Assembly (NCBI GenBank): GCA_020217035.1
Contig: JAIWOG010000050.1
Span: 1-18,800, forward strand
DNA: 18,800 bases
Direction of reading: 5' to 3'
Source of the DNA: Magnetospirillum sp.
Lineage (GTDB): Bacteria > Pseudomonadota > Alphaproteobacteria > Rhodospirillales > Magnetospirillaceae
Below are positions 1-9,308 of the stretch, one piece after another; positions within the stretch are counted from its first letter, which is position 1, and every line of letters starts with the position of its first letter. The notes under the pieces were generated by a model that was given only the letters and a program-made list of their open reading frames with translations, made no database searches and was not told the origin of the DNA. The translations under genes were made by a program, and so were the position numbers.

Positions 1-3000
1 ATGAACTGACCATCAAGGCGCTGGTCACCGACACCGACCCCGATGGCGGTTCCGACACCGCCACGGGATCGACCACGGTCACCATCGATTTCGGCACCCC
101 CAGCGGTGGCGGCGGCCCCGGCTCGACCATCATCCCCAAGGCGACGCCCAGCGGCAGCCTGACCGGCACCGAGGACGGCTCCATCAGCCTGTCGGGCCTG
201 ACCTTCACCATCACCGACGACGACGCGGGTACCAGCCACACCTACACCCACAACGGGGCGTCGGTGTATGACGAGACCAACACGCTTGTCGGCACGCTCA
301 GTGTCAACCTGAAACTGCCCGCCGGCTGGTCCATTTCCGGCCCGGCCTATTACGATGCCGATTCCGCCAGCTACACCATTCCCTATGGTTCGCTGGGTTC
401 GGTTTCGGTCACGCCGCCCAAGGATTACGCCGGTTCGGCCTATGATCTGGACGTGCGTGGCGTCGTCACCACCACCTCGGGGCTGTACGACACCACCAGC
501 GGCAATTCCTATGTGGACGTTCCCGTCACCGTGACGGCGGTGGCCGACGGCGCCACCATCGCGGTGGGGGCCGGCGCCGCCACCGAGGACAATTCGGTGG
601 CCGTCAGCCTGGAAATCTCGAAGCTGGACGTCGATTTCTCGGAAGTCCTGACCACTGGCACCATCACCATCACCGTCGATAACGTCAGCGGCCACCAGCC
701 CGGCACGCTGTCGGGGGCGGGCGTGGTCGACAACGGCAACGGCAGCTACACCCTGCAACTGAGCCCGGCGCAAATGGCCGAGTTCGCCAATGCCGGCGAC
801 GGCACGGTGACGGTCAGCGGCCTGACCTTCACCCCCGACGCCAATTTCTCGGGCTCGGTCAAGATCGGTTTCTCGACCGGGGTGACCGACGGTCCCAGCA
901 GCACCACCTCGTCGGCGAGCCTGACCATCAATGTGGGCGCGGTCATCGACAGCACCACCATCACCGCCAACACCGTCAGCGGCAACGAAGACACCGCCAT
1001 CGCCCTTGACGTGTCCATCGCCCACCAGGATCTGGTCGGCACCGGCACCTGGGGTTCGGAAAACGCCAGCGTGGTGATCGGCAACGTGCCGGCCGGCGCG
1101 GTGATCGAAGGGGCCTACAACAACGGTGACGGCACCTGGACGGTGAAGGCCGCCAACTTGACCGTCACCGCCAACGGTATTCAGTTGAACGGGGTCAAGT
1201 ACCTGCCGGGACAAGACGATTCGTCCGACCAGCAGTTGACGGTGACCACCTACATCTTCGAAAAGGGCAATTCCACGCCCCAGGTGACCACCGAGGATTT
1301 CTGGGTCCGGGTCAACGCCGTCACCGATGGCGCCACCGTCAACCCGGCCGACGTGACCACCACCGAGGACGCGGTGATCGGGCTGGACCTCGGCGCCCAG
1401 TTGCTGGACGTGGTGGGCGATTCGGAAGCCACCACCATCACCATCACCGGGGTTCCGGCCGGCGCCAGCTTCGCGTCGTCGTCGGGCGACTTCGCCAACA
1501 CCCCCGTGGGCACCGCCCAAGTGCAGGGTGACGGCACCACTACCTGGACGTTCTCCTCGGCCGAGGTCAAGGCGCTGGGGCTGATGACCGGCGGGTTGCT
1601 GTACTTCAAGACCGAACAGCACGCCTCGGGCAGTTGGACCATGTCGGTCCAGGCCAGCACCCAGGACACCGACACCGCCACCGACGCGGTGCAGAATGCC
1701 GGATCGACGGTGCTCAGCAACAGCCTCAGCTTCACCGTGACGCAAACCGGCGTGGCCGACGCGCCGCAGCTCACCATGACCCACGCGGTGACGGCGACGG
1801 AAGACAACACCCAGTTGCTGGATATTTCCGCCAGCCTGGTGGACGCCGATTCGGAAACCCTGTCCATCACCCTGTCCGGGGCGCCGGCCGGTACCGTCTT
1901 CTATTACCAGGACGGCGGCAACTGGAACGCCGTCCACGCCGACGGCAATGGGGTGTGGACCATTCCGGGCGGCACCAACGACAGCCTGTCGGGCATCCGC
2001 ATGCTGACGCCCGCCAATTACAACGGCAGCTTCAGCCTGACGGTGAAGGCCATGGCGTCGGAAGACGGCACCACGGCGCTGGACGACGACGCCCAGGCCG
2101 GCAATCCGCAAACCATCGCCATCACCGTGCAGGCGGTCAACGACGCCCCCACCTTGGACGTCACCACCGGCGCCGGTGCCGGGGCGGGCACCCACACCAG
2201 CCCGATCTATGTGGTTCCGGCCAATCCCGATCCGTCGGTGACCAACGAAATCGTCCTGTCCGACGTGGACAGCACAGTCTTCTCCAAGATGACGCTGTCG
2301 ATCGGCGGTGCCGGCATGGCCAGCACCGACAGCCTGTCGCTGACCGGGCTGGACGACGTCGAATTGGGGGCCGACGGCAAGCTTTACGTCACCCTGGGCG
2401 GCGCCACCGTCGCGGTGTCTTGGGATCAGTCCACCCACACGCTGACCTTCGAAGGCGACGCCAGCGCCGCCCAGTTCCAGGACCTGGCCCAGCATGTGGC
2501 GTTGACCAGCACCACCGGGTCGCTGGCCAGCGGCCAGCGGGTGGTGACCATCACCGCCTTTGACGACCAGGGCGCCAGCGGTTCCGACACCGCCACGGTG
2601 ACCGTCACCGGCACGGCGGTGCTGACCGGCGACGCCATGGGCGAGGTTTCCTTCGCGAGCGACGGCACCGCCATCCTGCCGGCCAGTTCGGTCAGCGGCG
2701 CCGAGGATGCCACCATCGCGCTGAACCTGGACATGGCCGACGCGGTCGGCGCCACCCAGGCGGTGACCATCACCGGCATCCCCGAAGGCACCCAGTTCAT
2801 CCTGGCCGACAATTCGGTGGTGCTGGCCGGCGCGGGCGGCGTCACCCTTCAGGGCAGCCAGTTGGCCGGTCTGGCGGTCAACCTGAACGACTGGTCCGGC
2901 ACCGCCACCCTGGTGGTCAGCGCCAGCATCGGCGGCGAAAGCCTGACCGAGCAGGTCAACCTGACCGTCGATCCCGGCGTCACCGGCACCGACCCCACCG

Positions 3001-3794
3001 GCACGCTGACCGGCACCCAGGCCGACCCCATCCACGTGGTCAGCAACTTCACCGTGGCCGACCAATCGGCCAGCCTGACCGGCCTGACCATCACCATGAC
3101 CGGGGCGGGGATGAACGACAGCCTGGCCCTGGCCGGTCTGGACCTGACGCTGGACGGCAACGGTGGGTTGAAGGTTTACGGCACCGACATTTCCGTCAAT
3201 TACGACACCGGCACCCATACCCTGAGCTTCAGCGGTTCGGGTTCGGCCTCGGTCTATCAGGAAATCGCCAATTCGGTGGTGCTGTCCAATGACACCGGCA
3301 CCCTGGAAGCGGGCACCCGCCAGTTCCAGGTCAGCGTGTACGACAGCACCGGCGACGCCGACAGCCTGACCACCGACGCCACCTTGTCCGGAACCGTCAC
3401 CCTGACCGACGACGCCTTGGGCGACGTCCGCTGGGGCGCCGACGGCACCGACCTGGGTGACGACATCAAGGTCATCCTGGGCGGTTCGTCCCTGGCCGAA
3501 AACCAGGGGGCGCTGGCCAATTACATCAATGGCGGCGCCGGCAACGACAGCCTGGAAATGATCAACGGCAGCCAGGGTTGGGTGTTCGAGGTGGACGACC
3601 AGGACCCCACCAAGTTCACCGCCATCTCGCAGGACGACACCAATTTCGTCGTTCACATCGACGCCAATGTCGGCGCCTCGGTGGATGCCAACGGCGACCT
3701 GGTGTTCAATGGTGACGCGTCGGGGGCGATCACCTTCGACGACCACACCATCCACTTCGCCCATATCGAGCGGCTGTCCAACGGATTGCCGTAA
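1..3794 (+). CDS. Giant repeat-containing secreted adhesin-like protein (C-terminal part, 5' partial)
   Basis: The frame is open from the left edge (first whole codon at base 3) to TAA at 3792-3794, giving about 1263 residues; the true start lies outside the window, so the internal ATG at 264 is not the start. The protein is rich in Thr, Gly, Ser, Asp, Ala and Val, and I see no cysteine. It is built of modules of about 126-145 residues. Each begins with a Thr/Asn/Ala-Glu-Asp motif (bases 168, 582, 984, 1362, 1797, 2700) followed by a hydrophobic strand such as IALDVSI, as in cadherin-like/VCBS-type modules of bacterial giant adhesins. A second module type occurs twice (about 2202-2640 and 3006-3435). 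Near the end, a single RTX-like GGAGNDSLE motif (3531-3557) precedes a hydrophobic tail. Such proteins are usually exported by type I secretion and act in surface attachment. That role is inferred, because no transporter genes are visible here. Confidence 0.88.
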   Translation, partial: ELTIKALVTDTDPDGGSDTATGSTTVTIDFGTPSGGGGPGSTIIPKATPSGSLTGTEDGSISLSGLTFTITDDDAGTSHTYTHNGASVYDETNTLVGTLSVNLKLPAGWSISGPAYYDADSASYTIPYGSLGSVSVTPPKDYAGSAYDLDVRGVVTTTSGLYDTTSGNSYVDVPVTVTAVADGATIAVGAGAATEDNSVAVSLEISKLDVDFSEVLTTGTITITVDNVSGHQPGTLSGAGVVDNGNGSYTLQLSPAQMAEFANAGDGTVTVSGLTFTPDANFSGSVKIGFSTGVTDGPSSTTSSASLTINVGAVIDSTTITANTVSGNEDTAIALDVSIAHQDLVGTGTWGSENASVVIGNVPAGAVIEGAYNNGDGTWTVKAANLTVTANGIQLNGVKYLPGQDDSSDQQLTVTTYIFEKGNSTPQVTTEDFWVRVNAVTDGATVNPADVTTTEDAVIGLDLGAQLLDVVGDSEATTITITGVPAGASFASSSGDFANTPVGTAQVQGDGTTTWTFSSAEVKALGLMTGGLLYFKTEQHASGSWTMSVQASTQDTDTATDAVQNAGSTVLSNSLSFTVTQTGVADAPQLTMTHAVTATEDNTQLLDISASLVDADSETLSITLSGAPAGTVFYYQDGGNWNAVHADGNGVWTIPGGTNDSLSGIRMLTPANYNGSFSLTVKAMASEDGTTALDDDAQAGNPQTIAITVQAVNDAPTLDVTTGAGAGAGTHTSPIYVVPANPDPSVTNEIVLSDVDSTVFSKMTLSIGGAGMASTDSLSLTGLDDVELGADGKLYVTLGGATVAVSWDQSTHTLTFEGDASAAQFQDLAQHVALTSTTGSLASGQRVVTITAFDDQGASGSDTATVTVTGTAVLTGDAMGEVSFASDGTAILPASSVSGAEDATIALNLDMADAVGATQAVTITGIPEGTQFILADNSVVLAGAGGVTLQGSQLAGLAVNLNDWSGTATLVVSASIGGESLTEQVNLTVDPGVTGTDPTGTLTGTQADPIHVVSNFTVADQSASLTGLTITMTGAGMNDSLALAGLDLTLDGNGGLKVYGTDISVNYDTGTHTLSFSGSGSASVYQEIANSVVLSNDTGTLEAGTRQFQVSVYDSTGDADSLTTDATLSGTVTLTDDALGDVRWGADGTDLGDDIKVILGGSSLAENQGALANYINGGAGNDSLEMINGSQGWVFEVDDQDPTKFTAISQDDTNFVVHIDANVGASVDANGDLVFNGDASGAITFDDHTIHFAHIERLSNGLP
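168..2708 (+). repeat. Type A modules of the adhesin (Glu-Asp-led tandem repeats)
   Basis: Six copies of a short [T/N/A]-E-D motif followed by an alternating hydrophobic strand (for example TEDNSVAVSLEIS, NEDTAIALDVSI, TEDAVIGLDLGAQLLD, AEDATIALNLDMAD) start at bases 168, 582, 984, 1362, 1797 and 2700. Spacings are 414, 402, 378, 435 and 903 bases. The last gap is about double because a type B module is inserted. Several copies also share a downstream segment of the form TITGVPAGASF / TLSGAPAGTVF / TITGIPEGTQF. The copies are divergent at the DNA level, so they look like old protein-domain repeats and not recent duplications. Confidence 0.75.
2202..3435 (+). repeat. Two type B modules of the adhesin
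   Basis: Two segments, about 2202-2640 and 3006-3435, align by eye as copies of one module. Shared landmarks are a DSLSLTGLDDVEL / DSLALAGLDLTL stretch, a THTLTF / THTLSF strand (starting at 2433 and 3213, 780 bases apart), an LAQHVALTSTTGSL / IANSVVLSNDTGTL stretch, and a closing strand with a DDQG or DSTG turn. Each ends in a TLTDDALGDV- or VLTGDAMGEV-like sequence. They flank the last type A module, giving the order A-B-A-B at the C-terminal end. Boundaries are approximate. Confidence 0.6.
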
Positions 3795-3804
3795 TCCACG
3801 CAAC

Positions 3805-3831
3805 ACCGCCCCGGGCAACCGGGGCGGTTTT
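3805..3831 (+). terminator. Intrinsic terminator of the adhesin gene
   Basis: A perfect 10-bp GC-rich stem (3805-3814 with 3819-3828) is closed by a GCAA tetraloop (3815-3818, GNRA type) and followed by a short T run (3828-3831) and further T-rich bases. It lies 10 bases after the adhesin stop codon and just before the 3' end of the opposing small gene, so it mainly ends the adhesin transcript. Confidence 0.85.
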
Positions 3832-3840
3832 CGTTTGGGG

Positions 3841-4035
3841 TCAGTCGTAGAATCCTTCGGGCGGGCGCATGACCCCTTCGCCGCCCAGCCTTTGCCCGTG
3901 GGCGAAGGCTTCCTCGCAATCGGCGACGAAGGTGCGGATGGCGGAAACCGCGCAATCTTGCGGGCTTTTGCCCAGCCGCGCGGCCACTTGGCGCAGGCGG
4001 TTTTCCAGGTCGCGGTCCAGCGGGATGTCCAGCAT
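3841..4035 (-). CDS. Small ribbon-helix-helix-like protein (64 aa)
   Basis: A short protein starting MLDIPLDRDLENRLRQVAAR, followed by LGKSPQDCAVSAIRTF. A short basic/hydrophobic beta strand, then two amphipathic helices separated by a Gly-Lys-Ser/Thr turn, is the pattern of ribbon-helix-helix (CopG/ParD/Arc-type) DNA-binding proteins. A distinctive tail (VMRPPEGFYD) follows. I chose the ATG at 4035 over an in-frame TTG at 4050 because a GGAGG (4041-4045 on the + strand as CCTCC) lies 5 bases upstream of the ATG and would fall inside the gene if TTG were used. A TATAAA (4060-4065, - strand) could be a -10 element. No toxin gene adjoins it, so it is not an obvious toxin-antitoxin pair. It is divergent from prfC by 55 bp. 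The fold assignment is moderate and the function is unknown; it could be an autoregulator or an orphan antitoxin. Confidence 0.72.
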   Translation of the reverse strand: MLDIPLDRDLENRLRQVAARLGKSPQDCAVSAIRTFVADCEEAFAHGQRLGGEGVMRPPEGFYD

Positions 4036-4040
4036 CGGTG

Positions 4041-4045
4041 CCTCC
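4041..4045 (-). promoter_or_regulatory. Ribosome binding site fixing the start of the RHH gene
   Basis: GGAGG on the - strand, 5 bases before the ATG at 4035. Its position favours the 64-residue form over the 69-residue form that would start at the TTG at 4050. Confidence 0.7.
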
Positions 4046-4090
4046 GTCAATTTCCTTGATTTATAGCGTCATTCGCGACAAAAACCCGCC

Positions 4091-5677
4091 ATGACTTCGC
4101 TCGCCCAAGAAACGGCCCTGCGCCGCACCTTCGCCATCATTTCCCACCCCGACGCGGGTAAGACCACGCTGACGGAAAAGCTGCTGATGTTCGGCGGCGC
4201 CATCCAGATGGCCGGCGCCGTGCGGGCGCGCGGCGAGCAGCGGCGCACCCGGTCCGACTGGATGGCCATCGAGAAGGAACGCGGCATTTCGGTGTCGGCC
4301 TCGGTGATGAGCTTCGAGCATGAAGGACTGTCCTACAACCTGCTGGACACGCCGGGCCACGAAGACTTTTCCGAGGACACCTACCGCACCCTGACCGCCG
4401 TCGATTCGGCGGTGATGGTGCTGGACGCCGCCAAGGGCATCGAGACCCAGACCTTGAAGCTGTTCGAGGTCTGCCGCATGCGCGACATGCCCATCGTCAC
4501 CTTCATCAACAAGGTGGACCGCGAGGGCCGCGAGCCCATCGACCTGCTGGACGAGGTGGAAAAGACCCTGGCGCTGGACGTGGCGCCGGTGACCTGGCCC
4601 ATCGGCATGGGCCGCGACCTGAAGGGGGTCTACGACCTGGTCAACGACCGCGTCATCATGTTCGACCCCGGCCGCGGCGACCACATCGTCGAAACCGCGG
4701 TGGACGCGCCGCTGGACAGTCCCGAACTGGACAAGGCGGTGGGGGCGGCGGCGGCCGAGCGCCTGCGCGAGGAAGTGGAACTGGTGCGCGGCGGCTATCC
4801 GGAATTCGACCTGGAAAGCTTCCGTGCCGGTCACATGACCCCGGTGTTCTTTGGTTCGGCCCTGAAGACCTTCGGCGTCGCCCAGTTGTTGCGCGGCATC
4901 GGTCGCCTTGCCCCCAGTCCGCTGGCCCGCAAGACCGACAAAAGGCTGGTGGAGCCCACCGAGGACAAGGTCGCCGGTTTCGTCTTCAAGATCCAGGCGA
5001 ACATGGACCCCAACCACCGCGACCGCATCGCGTTTTTCCGCATCTGCTCGGGCCGTTTCAAGCGCGGCATGAAGCTGAAGCATGTGCGGTCCGGCAAGGT
5101 GATGGCCTTGGTCAACCCGGTGTTCTTCCTGGCGCAAAGCCGAGAACTGGCGGAAGAGGCGTTTCCCGGCGACATCATGGGCATTCCCAACCACGGCCAA
5201 TTGCGCATCGGCGACACGCTTTCCGAAGCCGAGGACATGAACTTCCTGGGCATTCCCACCTTCGCCCCGGAAGTGCTGCGCCGGGTGCGCCTGGACGACC
5301 CCATGAAGGCCAAGCAATTGAAGAAGGCCCTGGACGACCTGGCGGAAGAAGGCGTTTCCCAGGTGTTCAAGCCGGTGGACGGGTCCACCTGGATCGTCGG
5401 CGTCGTCGGCCCGCTGCAATTCGACGTGCTGACCACCCGCATCGAAAGCGAATACGGCATCAAGGCCGGGTTCGAGGATGGCGGCTTCGTCACCGCCCGC
5501 TGGGTGGCCTGCGACGATTCCAAGGAAATGGACAAGTTCGCCACTGTCCACAAATCCAACATGGCGGAGGACCGGGAAGGGGCGCTGGTCTACCTGGCCC
5601 GCAACACTTGGCAACTGGGCCGTGCCCAGCAGGATTACCCCACCGTCCGCTTCACCGCGACGCGCGAGCAGCATTAG
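4091..5677 (+). CDS. prfC: Peptide chain release factor 3 (RF3)
   Basis: A translational GTPase of 528 residues; E. coli RF3 has 529 and the two match nearly end to end by recall. RF3 uses GTP to speed release of RF1/RF2 from the ribosome after termination and acts in the cytoplasm. Visible motifs are G1 SHPDAGKTT (18-26), switch region RGIS (64-67), G3 DTPGH (86-90), the RF3-type stretch EDFSEDTYRTLTAVD, G4 NKVD (140-143) and a G5-like GSAL near 255. The C-terminal part contains the RF3 signatures GFVFKIQANMDP and VGPLQFDV. The ATG at 4091 gives the family N-terminus (ETALRRTFAIISHPDAG), but no clear Shine-Dalgarno precedes it. The gene appears to stand alone, closed downstream by two hairpins. 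Confidence 0.98.
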   Translation: MTSLAQETALRRTFAIISHPDAGKTTLTEKLLMFGGAIQMAGAVRARGEQRRTRSDWMAIEKERGISVSASVMSFEHEGLSYNLLDTPGHEDFSEDTYRTLTAVDSAVMVLDAAKGIETQTLKLFEVCRMRDMPIVTFINKVDREGREPIDLLDEVEKTLALDVAPVTWPIGMGRDLKGVYDLVNDRVIMFDPGRGDHIVETAVDAPLDSPELDKAVGAAAAERLREEVELVRGGYPEFDLESFRAGHMTPVFFGSALKTFGVAQLLRGIGRLAPSPLARKTDKRLVEPTEDKVAGFVFKIQANMDPNHRDRIAFFRICSGRFKRGMKLKHVRSGKVMALVNPVFFLAQSRELAEEAFPGDIMGIPNHGQLRIGDTLSEAEDMNFLGIPTFAPEVLRRVRLDDPMKAKQLKKALDDLAEEGVSQVFKPVDGSTWIVGVVGPLQFDVLTTRIESEYGIKAGFEDGGFVTARWVACDDSKEMDKFATVHKSNMAEDREGALVYLARNTWQLGRAQQDYPTVRFTATREQH

Positions 5678-5696
5678 AGCGCCGTTGCGGCGCTCT
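5676..5696 (+). terminator. Hairpin overlapping the prfC stop codon
   Basis: A perfect 9-bp inverted repeat (5676-5684 with 5688-5696) with a 3-base loop; the last two bases of the prfC stop TAG form the first pairs. No T run follows, so alone it is a weak terminator. It may protect the mRNA 3' end or act with the stronger hairpin just downstream. Confidence 0.5.
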
Positions 5697-5725
5697 GGCG
5701 AGGGGCAAGCATTAACTCATAACAA

Positions 5726-5757
5726 AAAGGCCGGTTCCCCCTCCGGAACCGGCCTTT
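5726..5757. terminator. Bidirectional terminator between prfC and the cytochrome gene
   Basis: A perfect 13-bp stem (5726-5738 with 5745-5757) with a 6-base C/T-rich loop. The left side is preceded by an A run (5724-5728) and the right arm ends in TTT, so it can work on both strands. It sits between the convergent 3' ends of prfC (5677) and the cytochrome gene (5778). Confidence 0.85.
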
Positions 5758-5777
5758 CGCTTCCCGCCAAGGGAAAA

Positions 5778-6149
5778 TCAGTTGTTCTTGGCACCCTGCT
5801 TGATCCACTTGCGGATCAGGTCGCGGTCGCAGGTGCTGAGCTTCTTCTTGCCGTGGGGCATTTGCAGCGACTTGTCGGCCTTGCCGTCCAGCAGCACCAT
5901 CAGGTTGCTGGTCACCGGGTCGCCGGGGGTGATCATCGGGCCGTGCTTGGTGCCCTTCATCAGCCCTTCATAGGACGTCATGTCCAGGCCGCTCTTGTCC
6001 AGGCCGTCGCCGCCGGGTTGGTGGCAGACGGTGCAGCGCACTTGCAGGATCGGCTGGATGTCTTCGGAGAAGCTGACCGGCTCTTCCTTGGCCAAGGCGG
6101 GGCTGGCGAAAGCCGCGAAAGCCGCGGCGACAAGGATTGATTTCTTCAT
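5778..6149 (-). CDS. Small periplasmic c-type cytochrome (PSCyt1-like)
   Basis: A 123-residue precursor with a clear Sec signal peptide (MKKSILVAAAFAAFASPALA, cleavage after ALA at about 20), so the product is periplasmic. One haem-attachment motif CTVCH lies at 39-43, and the likely distal ligand Met is in LQMPHGK (Met97). The start (FSEDIQPILQVRC) and end (LIRKWIKQGA) match the pattern of the Planctomycete-type cytochrome C domain found in many proteobacterial monohaem cytochromes. An extra Cys107 is present. The ATG at 6149 has an AGGGGAGAA purine stretch 5 bases upstream, a good ribosome site. No oxidase or reductase partner adjoins it, so its redox partner is unknown; electron transfer is inferred from the family. 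Confidence 0.9.
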   Translation of the reverse strand: MKKSILVAAAFAAFASPALAKEEPVSFSEDIQPILQVRCTVCHQPGGDGLDKSGLDMTSYEGLMKGTKHGPMITPGDPVTSNLMVLLDGKADKSLQMPHGKKKLSTCDRDLIRKWIKQGAKNN

Positions 6150-6192
6150 GGGTGTTCTCCCCTGTCCCTAGTTAAGTGAATTGCGTCCCTTC

Positions 6193-6208
6193 CTGGATAT
6201 TACTCCAG
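6193..6208. repeat. Short inverted repeat upstream of the cytochrome gene
   Basis: CTGGA and TCCAG (6193-6197, 6204-6208) flank a 6-base AT-rich centre, 44 bases upstream of the cytochrome start and 128 upstream of trpB. The size fits a dimeric regulator site, but short repeats arise easily by chance. I see no convincing -35/-10 pair for either gene in 6150-6335. Confidence 0.25.
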
Positions 6209-6286
6209 TTTGAGGTGTCCGTCCCGAGCTAATGGGCTTGCTTGCAAAGGGGGCATTTCGCGTCGGCAACAAAATCCTCCCCCCCG

Positions 6287-6314
6287 GGGGCGCTTCATGC
6301 TTTATTAGCGCCCC
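6287..6314 (+). promoter_or_regulatory. Hairpin in the presumed trpB leader
   Basis: A perfect 7-bp GC stem (6287-6293 with 6308-6314) with a 14-base AT-rich loop, ending 21 bases before the trpB ATG. The left arm is directly preceded by a C run (6279-6285) that could compete for the same G bases. If the transcript starts upstream, the structure would sit next to the ribosome site. No T run follows, so it is not an ordinary terminator. Confidence 0.35.
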
Positions 6315-6335
6315 ACCTTTGTTGGATGGATTGGG

Positions 6336-7555
<1,220 letters not shown>

Positions 7556-7556
<1 letters not shown>

Positions 7557-8368
7557 TGAGCCGCCTGGAAGCGCGTTTCGCCAAGCTGGCCGCCGAGAAC
7601 CGGGCGGCGCTGGTGACCTATTCCATGGCCTTCGACCCGGATCGGGCGACCAGCCAGGAATTGCTCAACGGCTTGCCGGGGGCGGGGGCCGACATCATCG
7701 AGTTCGGCATGCCGTTCACCGATCCCATGGCCGATGGCCCGGCCATCCAATACGCCGCCCAGCGGGCGTTGGAATCCGGCGGCACGCTGAAGGGCGTGCT
7801 TGAGATGATCAGCACTTTCCGCCAGGGCGACAACGAGACCCCGGTGGTGCTGATGGGCTATTACAACCCCATCTATTCCTGGGGCCCGGAAAAGTTCTGC
7901 GCCGACGCGGCCAAGGCCGGCATCGACGCCCTGATCATCGTCGACCTGCCGCCGGAAGAAGCTGACGAGTTGCTGCCCCATTGTCGGGCGGGCGGCATCG
8001 ACTTCATCTTCCTGACCACGCCGACCAGCGACGATTCCCGTCTGCCGACCGTCGTCGGCAACGCGTCCGGGTTCGTCTATTACGTCTCCATCGCCGGCAT
8101 CACCGGCACGGCCAGCGCCAGCGCCACCGCCATCGGCGACGCGGTCGCCCGCATCAAGACGCATACGTCGTTGCCGGTTTGCGTCGGTTTCGGTATCAAG
8201 ACCCCGGAACAAGCGGCCGAGGTGGCGCGTCTGGCCGATGGCGCCGTGGTCGGCTCGGCCATCGTGCAAGCCGCCGCCGACGCCAAGGCGCGGGGCGAGA
8301 GCCCGGTCCAGGCCGCCCTGGCCCTGGTCCGTGAACTGGCTGCCGGCGTACGCGGCGCCCGCGGTTAA
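7556..8368 (+). CDS. trpA: Tryptophan synthase alpha chain
   Basis: A 270-residue TIM-barrel enzyme (E. coli has 268) that cleaves indole-3-glycerol phosphate to indole and glyceraldehyde 3-phosphate; indole is channelled to TrpB. Both catalytic acids fall at the E. coli positions: Glu49 in IIEFGMPF and Asp60 in TDPMADGP. The phosphate-binding end is seen as GFGIKTPEQ and GAVVGSAIV. The start is the ATG at 7556, overlapping the trpB stop by one base; longer reading of the same frame from 7301 lies inside trpB and is not real. One oddity: the loop normally ending in a Gly-Asp-Pro reads TYSMAFDPD (residues 21-29), with Phe in place of the usual Gly. Confidence 0.99.
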
Positions 8369-8386
8369 CGAAAAGGACTTTCCGCC

Positions 8387-9307
8387 ATGAACTGGTTGAC
8401 CAATTACGTCCGTCCCAAGCTTCAGGCCCTGGTGCGGCCCAAGGAAGTGCCGGATAACCTGTGGCACAAATGCCCCAGCTGCGGTCACATGATCTTCCAT
8501 CGCGACCTGGAAAAGGCGCTGTCGGTTTGCCAGCATTGTGGCCACCACATGCGCCTGTCGGTGAAGAAGCGGTTGGAAATGCTGTTCGATGACGGCAAGT
8601 ATACCCGCATCGAATTGCCGAAGATTCCCGACGATCCGCTGAAGTTCAAGGATCAGAAGCGTTACACCGACCGCCTGAAGGACACCCGCGCCAAGACCGG
8701 CGAGCAGGACGCCATCGTCGTCGGCCATGGCCGGTGCGGCGGCCAGAACGTGGTCATCGCCGCCTTCAACTTCGATTTCCAAGGCGGCTCCATGGGCGTC
8801 GCCGTGGGCGAGGGCATCGTCGCCGCCGCCGAGTTGGCGGTGTTGCAGGACGCGCCCTTGATCGTGGTGCCGGCCTCGGGTGGCGCCCGCATGCAGGAAG
8901 GCATCCTGTCCCTGATGCAGATGGCGCGGACCACGGTGGCCGTGGACAAGGTCAAGGAAAAGCGTCTGCCTTACATCGTGCTGCTGACCGACCCCACCAC
9001 CGGCGGCGTGTCGGCCAGCTTCGCCATGCTGGGCGACATCGCCATCGCCGAGCCGGGCTGCATCATCGGCTTCGCCGGGGCCCGCGTCATCGAAAGCACC
9101 ATCCGCGAGAAGCTGCCGGAAGGCTTCCAGCGGGCCGAATACCTGCTGGAACACGGCATGATCGACATGGTGGTCCACCGCAAGGATTTGCGCGAGACCC
9201 TGGGCCGGGTGATTTCGCTTTTGCGCAACAAGGCCCCGGCCGGCGACCTGGTGATGCTGCCGGTGGACACCCCCGATTACGACCCGGAATCCGCCGCAAG
9301 GATGTAA
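8387..9307 (+). CDS. accD: Acetyl-CoA carboxylase carboxyltransferase subunit beta
   Basis: A 306-residue subunit which, with AccA, transfers the carboxyl group from biotin-carrier protein to acetyl-CoA to form malonyl-CoA, the first committed step of fatty acid synthesis. The N-terminal zinc ribbon is intact: Cys29, Cys32, Cys48 and Cys51 (CPSC...CQHC). The carboxyltransferase (crotonase-like) domain follows, with [38 protein letters not shown] and GFAGARVI, all expected of AccD. An AAGGA (8373-8377) lies 9 bases before the ATG. It is 18 bases after trpA, in the usual alphaproteobacterial order trpA-accD-folC. Confidence 0.98.
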   Translation: MNWLTNYVRPKLQALVRPKEVPDNLWHKCPSCGHMIFHRDLEKALSVCQHCGHHMRLSVKKRLEMLFDDGKYTRIELPKIPDDPLKFKDQKRYTDRLKDTRAKTGEQDAIVVGHGRCGGQNVVIAAFNFDFQGGSMGVAVGEGIVAAAELAVLQDAPLIVVPASGGARMQEGILSLMQMARTTVAVDKVKEKRLPYIVLLTDPTTGGVSASFAMLGDIAIAEPGCIIGFAGARVIESTIREKLPEGFQRAEYLLEHGMIDMVVHRKDLRETLGRVISLLRNKAPAGDLVMLPVDTPDYDPESAARM

Positions 9308-9308
9308 C

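Noticed and set aside
264..266. ATG at 264 as start of the adhesin
   Set aside because: The same frame is open back to the first codon of the window and already contains a repeat motif at 168-176, so this Met is internal.
3841..4050. Toxin-antitoxin pair at the RHH gene
   Set aside because: Neighbours are a terminator/adhesin and prfC; no small toxin-like gene lies beside it on either strand.
4061..5674. Long open frame on the - strand (537 codons) opposite prfC
   Set aside because: It is antisense to a full-length, motif-complete RF3. The His/Gln/Val/Gly-rich composition is typical of the reverse complement of GC-rich coding DNA.
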